Origin: JANWZL01 sp037445185
GTDB taxonomy: Bacteria > Pseudomonadota > Gammaproteobacteria > Burkholderiales > Thiobacillaceae
Length of the DNA: 19,508 bases
Reading direction: 5' to 3'
Assembly: GCA_037445185.1 (NCBI GenBank)
Contig: JBBIKZ010000039.1
Coordinates: 1 to 19,508 of the forward strand
The notes beneath the pieces were generated by a model. The model was given only the letters and a program-made list of their open reading frames with translations, searched no databases and had not been told where the DNA came from. The position numbers and the translations under genes are program-made. Numbering within the stretch: position 1 is the first letter of the stretch; each line of letters starts with the position of its first letter. This document shows positions 7,937 through 14,387 of the stretch, in pieces.

Positions 7937-8526
7937 ACGGGCCGTCGGTCCAGATAGGCCTGAGCGATGGTCAATCCATCCACATATTCGAGTTCACCGC
8001 CGACGGGCACGCCGCGGGCCATGCGGGTGACCTTCAGGCCGCGCGCCCTGAGCAGCTCGGCGGCGTAGTGCGCCGTGGCCTCGCCTTCGACGGTGAAGTT
8101 GGTGGCCAGGATCACCTCCTCGGTCACGCCGTCACGCGCCCGTTCCAGCAGTCGGTCGAGACCGATCTGGCGGGGGCCGACACCGTCCAGCGGCGACAGA
8201 TGCCCCATGAGGACGAAGTAGAGGCCCGAATAGGCATGCGTCTCCTCGAAGCGGTTGAGATCGACCGGCATCTCCACGACGCACAACTGCCGCGGGTCGC
8301 GACGCGGATTGGCGCACAGGTCGCATATCGGTGTCTCGCTGAAGTTGTTGCAGCGCTCGCAGTGATGCAGGCGTTCCAGGGCCGCCGTCAGACTGGCGGC
8401 CAGACGGGCCGCCGCCGGCCGGTCGCGCTGCAGCAGGTGATAGGCGATGCGGGCGGCGGATTTCGGGCCGACGCCTGGCAAGGCGTGCAGGGCGTCGATG
8501 AGGGCGGCGAGGGCGGGAGGATGCAT
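7933..8526 (-). CDS. recR: Recombination mediator protein RecR
   Basis: A 197-residue protein of normal RecR length. It works with RecO (and RecF) to load RecA on SSB-coated gapped DNA. Seen: helix-hairpin-helix LPGVGPKSAARIAYHLL (16-32), the four-Cys zinc finger (C56, C59, C68, C71 in CERCNNFSETPICDLC), and the Toprim domain from LCVVEMPVDLNRFEET to YFVLMGHLSPLDGVGP and beyond. The Toprim strand reads VVEMP where many relatives have VVESP, a minor change. The ATG at 8526 has no strong Shine-Dalgarno; a GC-rich hairpin (8544-8587) lies just upstream. Conserved neighbours dnaX and ebfC support the call. Confidence 0.97.
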   Translation of the reverse strand: MHPPALAALIDALHALPGVGPKSAARIAYHLLQRDRPAAARLAASLTAALERLHHCERCNNFSETPICDLCANPRRDPRQLCVVEMPVDLNRFEETHAYSGLYFVLMGHLSPLDGVGPRQIGLDRLLERARDGVTEEVILATNFTVEGEATAHYAAELLRARGLKVTRMARGVPVGGELEYVDGLTIAQAYLDRRPV

Positions 8527-8543
8527 GCTTGGGTGAAGCTCGA

Positions 8544-8587
8544 GGGGGGCATCAGGGCAGGTGTGGGCTCTGCCTGCCGCGCCCCCC
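8544..8587 (-). repeat. Intercistronic hairpin between ebfC and recR
   Basis: An outer perfect 7-bp stem (GGGGGGC 8544-8550 with GCCCCCC 8581-8587) encloses an inner 6-bp stem (GGCAGG 8556-8561, CCTGCC 8573-8578). There is no T tract, so it is not a standard terminator. It fills most of the 73-nt gap and could affect recR expression or mRNA stability. Function is unknown. Confidence 0.45.
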
Positions 8588-8599
8588 GCTGTTTGCCCA

Positions 8600-8926
8600 T
8601 CAGAAGGGGAATTTCATGCCCGGGGGCAGGGGCAGGCCCGCGGTCACGCTGGCCATCATCTCCTGAGTGGCCTGCTCCACCTTACGCACGGCGTCGTTGA
8701 CCGCCGCGGCGATGAGGTCCTCGAGCATTTCCTTGTCGTCACTCATCAAGGAGGGGTCGATGGTGACCCTTTTCACGTCGTGCTTGCCGGTCATGATCAC
8801 CTTCACCAGGCCCGCGCCGGAGGCGCCCTCCACCTCCATCTCGGCGATCTTGTGCTGGGCCTTCTGCAGGTTCTCCTGCATGAGCTGGGCCTGTTTCATC
8901 AGGTTGCCGATACCGCCTTTGATCAT
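8600..8926 (-). CDS. ebfC: Nucleoid-associated protein, YbaB/EbfC family
   Basis: A 108-residue small protein with the family pattern GGIGNLMKQAQLMQENLQKA (long N-terminal helix, residues 4-23), VEGASGAGLVKVIMTGKHDV, and a C-terminal helix with LIAAAVNDAVRKVE. The dimer binds DNA with little sequence preference and contributes to nucleoid organisation. AGGAAA about 7 nt before the ATG supports the start. The dnaX-ebfC-recR order is conserved in gammaproteobacteria. The 68 nt between dnaX and this gene contain no clear terminator, so it is probably in the dnaX transcript. Confidence 0.95.
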   Translation of the reverse strand: MIKGGIGNLMKQAQLMQENLQKAQHKIAEMEVEGASGAGLVKVIMTGKHDVKRVTIDPSLMSDDKEMLEDLIAAAVNDAVRKVEQATQEMMASVTAGLPLPPGMKFPF

Positions 8927-8994
8927 GATCTTTTCCTCGGTGATGGTCTGGTCGGATTTAAGCCCTCAAGTGCATGGGGAATCAAGCCGTCGGG

Positions 8995-10668
8995 TCAGAG
9001 TGGCTTGATGTGCGTGACCTGGGCGCCGTCGATACGATCGAGCACCGTCTGCACGAAGCCGTCGTGCATGATGGCGGCCTCCGCCTCGGCCATCCGCCTG
9101 GCCTGCTCCCGCGCGGCGATTTGCGCGGGTGCCGCGCCGGCGGTGTCGCCGAATTCGAATTCGATGCGCAGCCTCTCGCCGAGCCTGTCGCGCAGCGTGG
9201 CGCGCAGCTTGTCGCCGAAGCTCTCGAGCAGGGGCTTCTGCGAATCGGGCAGGCGCAGGCGCAGCAGCCGGGGGGTCTGCTCCAGCACGGTACAGTGCGC
9301 GGCGAGCTGCTTGACCCCGCCCGTCAGCCGGTCGGTCAGGGCGATCCAGTCCAGTTCGCCCGCCGTCTCGCGTTTTGCAGAGGGGTCCGGCACGAAGGTC
9401 CCCCCCGACGCGCCGCCCTCGTCGCCCCGCGCCAAGGGGGGCACCGCCTGCATTCCTTCGTCCCGAGGCGCTGACATGGGTTTGCGGCTGGCCGGCACCG
9501 CAGCGTCGGCTGCGGGGCCGGGGCTGCGCCGGTCGCCGCCCGCGCCTGATGCACGGCCCCGCTCCTCGTCAGGCGACCCACCGACCGCCGGCGTGAAGGC
9601 CAGCATGCGCAGCAGGGTCATGCAGAAACCGGCGTACTCGTCCGGCGCCCACTCCAGGTCGCGCCTGCCGAGGGTGGCGATCTGATAGTAGAGTTGCACC
9701 GTCTCCGCATCCAGCCGGTGGGCGAGCGCGAACAGCCGGTCGCGTTCGGGCGTGTCGGCGGCGACCGCCTCGGGCACGGTCTGGGCGAGGCTAAGCTGAT
9801 AGAGCAGGCTCGCCAGGTCCTGCAGCGCCGCGTCGAAAGACAGGCTGCGCTCGTCGATGCGCGCCGCCTCCCCGATCAGCCGCGGGCCGTCGTTGTCGGC
9901 AAGCGCCTCCAGCAGCGGGTAGAGATAGGCCTGATCGATCACCCCCAGCATGGCGCGGGTTTCCGCCTCCGTTACCCGTCCGCCGCCATAGGCAATGGCC
10001 TGGTCGGTGAGCGAGAGGGCGTCGCGCATGCTGCCTGCGGCGGCGCGGGCCAGCAGGCCCAGGGCGCCCGGCTCAAAGGCGATCCCTTCGGCGTCGAGGA
10101 CGTGTTTGAGGTGCTCAGCCACGCGCACGGCCGGCAGCTGCTTCAGGTTGAACTGCAGGCAGCGCGAGAGCACCGTCACCGGCACCTTCTGCGGGTCGGT
10201 GGTGGCCAGCACGAACACCACGTGCGCCGGGGGCTCCTCCAGCGTCTTCAGCATGGCGTTGAAGGCGCTCTTGGAGAGCATGTGCACCTCGTCGATGATG
10301 TACACCTTGTAGCGCCCAGCAGTCGGCGCATATTGGGCGTTCTCCAGCACCTCGCGCATGTTGTCCACGCCGGTGTAGGAGGCGGCGTCGATCTCGATCA
10401 GATCGACGTATCGGCCCGCCTCGATGCCCTGGCACGCCGGGCAGGTGCCGCAGGGGGTGGCGGTGACACCGCCCGCGCAGTTCAAGCACTTGGCCAGGAT
10501 GCGCGCCAATGTGGTCTTGCCCACCCCGCGCGTGCCGGTGAACAGATAGGCGTGATGCAACCGCCCCTGCGTGAGGGCGTTGGCGAGGGCCCGCACCACG
10601 TGCTCCTGCCCCACCATCTCGGCGAAGCTGCGCGGGCGCCATTTGCGGGCGAGGACGAGATGACTCAT
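8995..10668 (-). CDS. dnaX: DNA polymerase III subunit tau (and possibly gamma)
   Basis: A 557-residue clamp-loader ATPase. Seen: MSHLVLARKWRP start, Walker A GTRGVGKT (45-52), zinc-binding Cys cluster CLNC...CGTCPAC (61-79), Walker B VYIIDEVHM (122-130), sensor/SRC motif LSRC, then domain III to about residue 365, a low-complexity Gly/Ala/Pro linker (about 366-435), and a C-terminal region that in tau binds the polymerase alpha subunit and DnaB. The ATG at 10668 is chosen over the in-frame TTG at 10686 because it gives the family N-terminus; neither has a good Shine-Dalgarno. No A-rich heptamer like that of E. coli is present, but a G7 run lies in the linker (see separate entry). It is shorter than E. 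coli tau (643). Confidence 0.96.
   Translation of the reverse strand: MSHLVLARKWRPRSFAEMVGQEHVVRALANALTQGRLHHAYLFTGTRGVGKTTLARILAKCLNCAGGVTATPCGTCPACQGIEAGRYVDLIEIDAASYTGVDNMREVLENAQYAPTAGRYKVYIIDEVHMLSKSAFNAMLKTLEEPPAHVVFVLATTDPQKVPVTVLSRCLQFNLKQLPAVRVAEHLKHVLDAEGIAFEPGALGLLARAAAGSMRDALSLTDQAIAYGGGRVTEAETRAMLGVIDQAYLYPLLEALADNDGPRLIGEAARIDERSLSFDAALQDLASLLYQLSLAQTVPEAVAADTPERDRLFALAHRLDAETVQLYYQIATLGRRDLEWAPDEYAGFCMTLLRMLAFTPAVGGSPDEERGRASGAGGDRRSPGPAADAAVPASRKPMSAPRDEGMQAVPPLARGDEGGASGGTFVPDPSAKRETAGELDWIALTDRLTGGVKQLAAHCTVLEQTPRLLRLRLPDSQKPLLESFGDKLRATLRDRLGERLRIEFEFGDTAGAAPAQIAAREQARRMAEAEAAIMHDGFVQTVLDRIDGAQVTHIKPL
9400..9441 (-). repeat. Palindrome in the dnaX linker ending in a G7 run
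   Basis: On the mRNA strand CCCCCC (9441-9436) pairs with GGGGGG inside the G7 run (9406-9400), and GGCGCG just inside can pair with CGCGTC, giving a strong stem of about 12 bp within the linker-coding part of dnaX. The G7 run covers codons 421-423 (G GGG GGG in the zero-frame register). It could be a REP-like insertion tolerated in the linker, or a slippage site. Confidence 0.5.
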
Positions 10669-10673
10669 GTCAC

Positions 10674-10764
10674 GGTGAGGCGTCAAGGGTGAGGCGTCAG
10701 GGGTGAGGGGTAAGGTATGGTCGTTTTCAGTCGGCCCCTCACCCCAATCGCCTCACCCCTCACG
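10674..10764. repeat. Inverted pair of heptanucleotide tandem repeats
   Basis: From 10674 to 10715 there are six heptamers in phase: GGTGAGG, CGTCAAG, GGTGAGG, CGTCAGG, GGTGAGG, GGTAAGG. From 10737 to 10764 four heptamers appear in the opposite orientation: CCTCACC, CCAATCG, CCTCACC, CCTCACG. The 21-nt spacer would be the loop of a long stem. The element fills the gap between the SRP RNA terminator and the dnaX start. It resembles the short tandem heptamer repeats scattered in some bacterial genomes. No promoter for dnaX is evident here. Confidence 0.75.
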
Positions 10765-10770
10765 AAAAAC

Positions 10771-10872
10771 GGGTGGCGAGCCTGACCCCCGGCACTGGCA
10801 TCGGCTGCCATGGCTGCTTCCTTCCGGACCTGACCAGGTTCACAGCGTAGCCATGCGGGGAGACCCGCCACA
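10771..10872 (-). ncRNA. ffs: 4.5S RNA, bacterial signal recognition particle RNA
   Basis: On the minus strand the conserved SRP domain IV apical region is present: GGTCAGGTCCGGAAGGAAGC followed by AGCC, flanked by ACCTGG on the 5' side and by TGCCGGGGGTCAGGC further on. The ends GTGGCG and CGCCAC pair to close the long hairpin. About 102 nt, as expected for the short gammaproteobacterial form. It binds Ffh for cotranslational membrane targeting. A T5 run (10769-10765) directly after the closing stem should terminate it. End positions are accurate to a few bases. Confidence 0.93.
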
Positions 10873-10876
10873 GCGC

Positions 10877-10882
10877 ATTCTA
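10877..10882 (-). promoter_or_regulatory. -10 element of the 4.5S RNA gene
   Basis: TAGAAT on the minus strand (5/6 to TATAAT) lies 5-6 nt before the predicted 5' end of the RNA, which is the right place. I find no convincing -35 at 16-18 nt. Confidence 0.5.
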
Positions 10883-10991
10883 ACAGGTTGGCGCGAAAAG
10901 GCGTGGGCGGACGGTTGCCGGGGGTGGCTACGGGGCCGCAGAGATGGCACCCCCGTGTGTCGTCCGAGGTCATGGATCCCTGTCACCCAAT

Positions 10992-12068
10992 CTACTGGTC
11001 GTCGCCCTCCTCCGCCACACGGCGGGCGCGCACGGCCTCGGCCAGCCGGGTGAGCAGCGGCTCGGTGTCGGCCCAGCCCAGGCAGGCATCGGTGATGGAG
11101 ACGCCATAGGCGAGCGGGGTGCCCGGACACAGGTCCTGACGGCCGGGGTTGAGGTGGCTCTCCATCATGACGCCGATGATGCGCGTATCGCCGGCCGCGA
11201 TCTGGCCGGCGACGTCCAGGCCCACCTCGACCTGGCGTTCGTACTGCTTGCCGGAATTGGCGTGCGAAAAATCGATCATCACCTGCTGGCGCAGCCCCGC
11301 CGCGGCCAGCTCGCCACAGGCGGCGTTGACGCTCTGGGCGTCGTAGTTGGTGGAGCGGCCGCCGCGCAGGATGATGTGGCAATCCTCGTTGCCTTTGGTC
11401 TTGAACACGGCCACATGGCCCGATTTGGTGATGGAGATGAAATGGTGCCGGGCGGCGGCGGCCTTGATCGCATCGACGGCGATCTTCAGGTTGCCGTCGG
11501 TGCCGTTCTTGAAACCGACCGGACAGGACAGGCCGGAGGCGAGTTGGCGGTGCGACTGGCTCTCGGTGGTGCGCGCGCCGATGGCCCCCCAGCTGATGAG
11601 GTCGGCGATGTACTGGGGCGAGATCAGGTCCAGGAATTCGCTGCCGCAGGGCAGGCCCAGCTCGTTGATGTCGAGCAGCAGCTTGCGGGCCAGGCGCAGG
11701 CCCTCGTTGATGTCGAAGCTCTCGTCGAGGTGCGGGTCGTTGATCAATCCCTTCCAGCCGACGGTGGTGCGCGGTTTCTCGAAGTACACGCGCATGACGA
11801 TGACCAGGTCGTGGGCGAGTTCGTCGGCCGCCGCTTTGAGGCGTTTGGCGTAGTCGACGGCCGCGACCGGGTCGTGGATGGAGCAGGGCCCCACCACCAC
11901 CAGCAGTCGGTCGTCGGCGCCGCGCAGAATGTCATGGATGTGATTGCGTGCCTGGAAGGTCGTCTTCAGGGCCCGCTCGCTGGCCTTGTGTTCGCGCATG
12001 ATCTGCATCGGCGCGAGCAGCTCGTCGCCCTGTTCGATGCGCGTGTCGTCGGTGCGGTATCCCGGCAT
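10992..12068 (-). CDS. aroG: 3-deoxy-7-phosphoheptulonate synthase (DAHP synthase, class I AroG/F/H type)
   Basis: A 358-residue enzyme that condenses phosphoenolpyruvate and erythrose-4-phosphate, the first step of the shikimate pathway to Phe, Tyr and Trp. Seen: VVVGPCSIHD, EKPRTTVGWKGLINDPHLD, GARTTESQSHRQLASGLSCP then VGFKNGTDG, and VMIDFSHANSGK with metal ligands, all in family order and at family length. The ATG at 12068 has AGGAG 7 nt upstream. The symbol aroG is used because the Phe-rich attenuator leader just upstream suggests the phenylalanine-responsive isozyme; the sequence alone does not tell aroG from aroF or aroH. No gene follows on this strand before the SRP RNA, and I see no clear terminator. 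Confidence 0.95.
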   Translation of the reverse strand: MPGYRTDDTRIEQGDELLAPMQIMREHKASERALKTTFQARNHIHDILRGADDRLLVVVGPCSIHDPVAAVDYAKRLKAAADELAHDLVIVMRVYFEKPRTTVGWKGLINDPHLDESFDINEGLRLARKLLLDINELGLPCGSEFLDLISPQYIADLISWGAIGARTTESQSHRQLASGLSCPVGFKNGTDGNLKIAVDAIKAAAARHHFISITKSGHVAVFKTKGNEDCHIILRGGRSTNYDAQSVNAACGELAAAGLRQQVMIDFSHANSGKQYERQVEVGLDVAGQIAAGDTRIIGVMMESHLNPGRQDLCPGTPLAYGVSITDACLGWADTEPLLTRLAEAVRARRVAEEGDDQ

Positions 12069-12093
12069 GGTGTGACTCCTGGTTCCCGAAACG

Positions 12094-12121
12094 AAAAACC
12101 GCCAGGTGGGCTGGCGGTTTT
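12094..12121 (-). terminator. Intrinsic terminator in the aroG leader (attenuator)
   Basis: Perfect 11-bp inverted repeat AAAACCGCCAG / CTGGCGGTTTT with a 5-nt loop, followed on the minus strand by a T5 run. It ends only 25 nt before the aroG ATG, too close for a separate promoter downstream, so aroG mRNA has to read through it. It may also end transcripts coming from the desaturase gene. Confidence 0.85.
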
Positions 12122-12146
12122 CGGTGACTGATCCGCTCGATGCGCG

Positions 12147-12209
12147 TCAGCGCCTTCCGCCCGTTAGGGATGGAAAGAAGCCGAATCGAAAGAAGCGGTT
12201 GCAGTTCAT
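12147..12209 (-). CDS. Phe-rich leader peptide of the aroG attenuator (20 aa)
   Basis: A 20-codon frame from ATG at 12209 to TGA at 12147 encodes MNCNRFFRFGFFPSLTGGRR. Five of the seven residues 6-12 are Phe (codons TTC TTT, TTC, TTC TTT). The frame ends 25 nt before the terminator hairpin. The spacing and codon content are those of amino-acid attenuator leaders such as pheL. The Phe-codon segment CTTTCC (12177-12172) can pair with GGAAGG (12158-12153), and the overlapping GGCGG (12161-12157) can instead pair with CCGCC in the 5' arm of the terminator (12117-12113), giving the mutually exclusive 1:2, 2:3 and 3:4 structures. No Shine-Dalgarno is seen; the start may be at or near the mRNA 5' end. 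Confidence 0.75.
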   Translation of the reverse strand: MNCNRFFRFGFFPSLTGGRR

Positions 12210-12216
12210 GGGTGCG

Positions 12217-12246
12217 ATGTTAGCAGAGGGCGGCCGTGCCTCACAA
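12217..12246 (-). promoter_or_regulatory. Predicted promoter of the aroG leader transcript
   Basis: On the minus strand TTGTGA (12241-12246) and TAACAT (12217-12222) are 18 nt apart, with an upstream TGC forming an extended -10 (TGCTAACAT). Both hexamers are 4/6. The predicted start (about 12208-12211) coincides with the leader ATG, which would make the leader peptide leaderless. Weak to moderate support. Confidence 0.4.
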
Positions 12247-12262
12247 GCTCAGGCCTGGCCGC

Positions 12263-13435
12263 TCAGGCATAGCTGCGCAGCTTGAGCGAGAACTGGCTCA
12301 GGGCCTCGATGCCGCTCTGCTCGGCGCGCTGGCACCAGTCGCGCAACTGCTGGACGAGCTGCTCGCGCGAGGCGGTGGATCGGTCCCACAGGGCGGCGAG
12401 TTCCTGGCGCATCTGATAGACGGTGCGCAACTGGGGGCTGTTGGCGAGGACGGCCATCAGCTTGCGTCGCTCCGCCTCACCCAGGGCCTTGATGTCCAGG
12501 TTCAGCCAGCGGCGCGCCTGGCGCAGGCTCACGTCGGACAGGTCGGGCAGGCCTTGCCTGAGCTTCTTCAGCTCGCTACCGTAGACGGACCTCATCGCGC
12601 GCGCGTAACGGGTGAGTACGTCATAGCGGTGGGTGACGATGGCGGTGAGCAGCTCCGCATCCGGGAAATGCTTGATCTCGCCCCACTGCACGCGGGGGGC
12701 GATCTTCTTGACCCGTGCGAGCCCCAGCATCTCCAGCAGGCGGATGTACAGCCAGCCGATGTCGAACTCGTACCAGCGGGCGGAGAGCTTGGCCGAACTG
12801 CCGTAGGCGTGATGGTTGTTGTGCAGTTCCTCGCCGCCGATCAGGATGCCCCAGGGCAGGATGTTGGTGCTGGCGTCCTCGCAGGCGTAATTGCGGTAGC
12901 CCCAGTAGTGGCCGACGCCGTTGATGACCCCGGCGGCAAAGAAGGGGATCCAGAGCATCTGCACCGCCCACACGGTGATGCCGATGGGGCCGAACAGGAC
13001 CACGTCGATGATGAACATGATGCCGATGCCGAGGAAGTTGTGCGGCGTGTAGAGCCTGCGCTCCAGCCAGTCATCCGGCGTGCCGTGGCCATAGCGCTCG
13101 AGGGTGTCCTGGTTTTGGGCGGCCGCCTTGTACAGCTCGGCGCCCTGCCAGAGCACCTTGCTCAGGCCCAGCACCTGCGGGCTGTGCGGGTCTTCCGGCG
13201 TTTCACAGCGGGCGTGATGCTTGCGGTGGATGGCCACCCACTGTCGGGTGACCATGCCCGTGGTGAGCCACAGCCAGAAGCGGAAGAAGTGACTCACCAG
13301 CGGATGCAGCTCCAGGGCCCGATGGGCCTGGGCACGATGCAGGAAGATGGTGACGCTGGCGATGGTCACATGGGTGAGGGCCAGGGTGACCAGGACGTAA
13401 CCCCACCAGGGGAGTTCGACGAGACCGTTGAGCAT
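12263..13435 (-). CDS. Membrane-bound fatty acid (acyl-CoA/phospholipid) desaturase with C-terminal extension
   Basis: A 390-residue integral membrane di-iron desaturase. The three histidine boxes are intact: HRAQAH (33-38), HRKHH (70-74) and HNNHH (205-209). Hydrophobic stretches lie at about 11-32, 48-61 and 135-177. Such enzymes introduce a cis double bond, typically delta-9, to adjust membrane fluidity under aerobic conditions. Residues about 260-390 form a hydrophilic, helical extension (LRQARRWLNLDIKALGEAER to the C-terminus SLKLRSYA) absent from short desaturases; it reminds me of the C-terminal helices of ISL3-type transposases, but this is impression only. The ATG at 13435 lacks a strong Shine-Dalgarno. 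Substrate is unknown. Confidence 0.9.
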   Translation of the reverse strand: MLNGLVELPWWGYVLVTLALTHVTIASVTIFLHRAQAHRALELHPLVSHFFRFWLWLTTGMVTRQWVAIHRKHHARCETPEDPHSPQVLGLSKVLWQGAELYKAAAQNQDTLERYGHGTPDDWLERRLYTPHNFLGIGIMFIIDVVLFGPIGITVWAVQMLWIPFFAAGVINGVGHYWGYRNYACEDASTNILPWGILIGGEELHNNHHAYGSSAKLSARWYEFDIGWLYIRLLEMLGLARVKKIAPRVQWGEIKHFPDAELLTAIVTHRYDVLTRYARAMRSVYGSELKKLRQGLPDLSDVSLRQARRWLNLDIKALGEAERRKLMAVLANSPQLRTVYQMRQELAALWDRSTASREQLVQQLRDWCQRAEQSGIEALSQFSLKLRSYA

Positions 13436-13560
13436 GCAGTGTTTACTCTGAGGGTGGATGAATGGATGAGGCGATCAGTATCGCCGCAAGGAGCGGGACA
13501 GGCAATGGCGCGATGTTATATTTATGTGCAGAGTCGGACAGACGCCCGAGGTTCCCGGCC
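13436..13560 (-). promoter_or_regulatory. Gap between suhB and the desaturase gene with a possible promoter
   Basis: A -10-like TATAAC lies at 13515-13520 (minus strand) in the only AT-rich patch of the gap; no good -35 is seen. A 6-bp stem (GGCGAT 13470-13475, ATCGCC 13480-13485) and a near-palindrome CAGTGT-TT-ACTCTG (13437-13450), just before the desaturase ATG, could be regulatory. Many desaturase genes have repressor operators near the promoter, but I cannot name one here. Confidence 0.3.
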
Positions 13561-14361
13561 TCACGCAGATTTCAGCGCCGGTGTCAGGTGGGGCGCCAGG
13601 GCTTGCAGCAGCTGGGCGAACACCTTGGGCGTGCCGGCCACTACATGGCCGGATTTGAGATAGCCCTCGCCGCCCTGGAGATCGCCCACCAGCCCGCCCG
13701 CCTCCAGGATCAGCAGGCAGCCGGCAGCGATATCCCAGGTGTTGAGCCCCAGCTCGAAGAAGCCGTCCGTGCGTCCGGCGGCCACCCAGGCCAGGTCCAG
13801 GGCGGCGGAGCCGGGCCGGCGCAGCCCCGCCGTCTTCTGCACCAGGTCGCGGAACATGCCCAGGTAGGCATCCAGATGCGTGAAGTCACGGAAGGGGAAG
13901 CCGGTGCCGATGAGCGCGGACTTGAGCTTGTCGCGCTTGGAGACGCGGATGCGGCGATCGTTGAGGAAGGCGCCGCGCCCCCGGCTGGCGGTGAACAATT
14001 CGTTGCGGGTCGGGTCGTAGACCACCGCTTGGGCGAGCTGACCGCGGTGGAGCAGGGCGATGGAGATCGCGTACTGCGGGAAACCGTGCAGGAAGTTGGT
14101 GGTGCCGTCGAGAGGGTCGATCACCCACTGGTATTCCGACTCACCGGTGCTGCCCGACTCTTCGGCTAGAATCGAATGCTTGGGATAGGCAGCGAGCAGG
14201 GTGTCGATGATGGCCTGCTCGGCGGCATGGTCGACCTCGCTGACGAAATCGTTCTCCCGTTTCGAGCGTATGGTGAGCAGGTCGATGTCCAGGCTGGCGC
14301 GGTTGATGATGGCGCCGGCGCGGCGGGCGGCCTTGACCGCCGTATTGAGCATGGGGTGCAT
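13561..14361 (-). CDS. suhB: Inositol-1-monophosphatase family protein SuhB
   Basis: A 266-residue Mg-dependent phosphatase with the same N-terminus as the E. coli protein (MHPMLN). Seen: metal-site EES (67-69), DPLDGTTNF (82-90), the GSAALDLAWVAAGRTDGF segment and WDIAAG with the third metal Asp. In E. coli SuhB dephosphorylates inositol phosphates in vitro and is a component of the ribosomal RNA antitermination complex. It is divergent from trmJ with only 26 nt between start codons, the same arrangement as in E. coli, so each promoter must overlap the other gene or this short gap. Confidence 0.96.
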   Translation of the reverse strand: MHPMLNTAVKAARRAGAIINRASLDIDLLTIRSKRENDFVSEVDHAAEQAIIDTLLAAYPKHSILAEESGSTGESEYQWVIDPLDGTTNFLHGFPQYAISIALLHRGQLAQAVVYDPTRNELFTASRGRGAFLNDRRIRVSKRDKLKSALIGTGFPFRDFTHLDAYLGMFRDLVQKTAGLRRPGSAALDLAWVAAGRTDGFFELGLNTWDIAAGCLLILEAGGLVGDLQGGEGYLKSGHVVAGTPKVFAQLLQALAPHLTPALKSA

Positions 14362-14387
14362 GATGTGCTGCCGGAGGGCGTGACGAC

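Noticed and set aside
9400..9406. E. coli-style -1 ribosomal frameshift in dnaX
   Set aside because: There is no A-rich slippery heptamer, and the -1 frame remains open to the end of dnaX, so it would not yield a short gamma protein.
10683..10973. 96-codon minus-strand frame over the SRP RNA
   Set aside because: The conserved 4.5S RNA sequence occupies most of it; no coding support.
10944..12131. 395-codon plus-strand frame opposite the DAHP synthase gene
   Set aside because: Antisense shadow; it also runs through the attenuator terminator.
12236..13663. 475-codon open frame on the plus strand opposite the desaturase gene
   Set aside because: It mirrors a well-supported gene with three histidine boxes; its product has no recognisable domain and is the usual result of GC-rich codon use.
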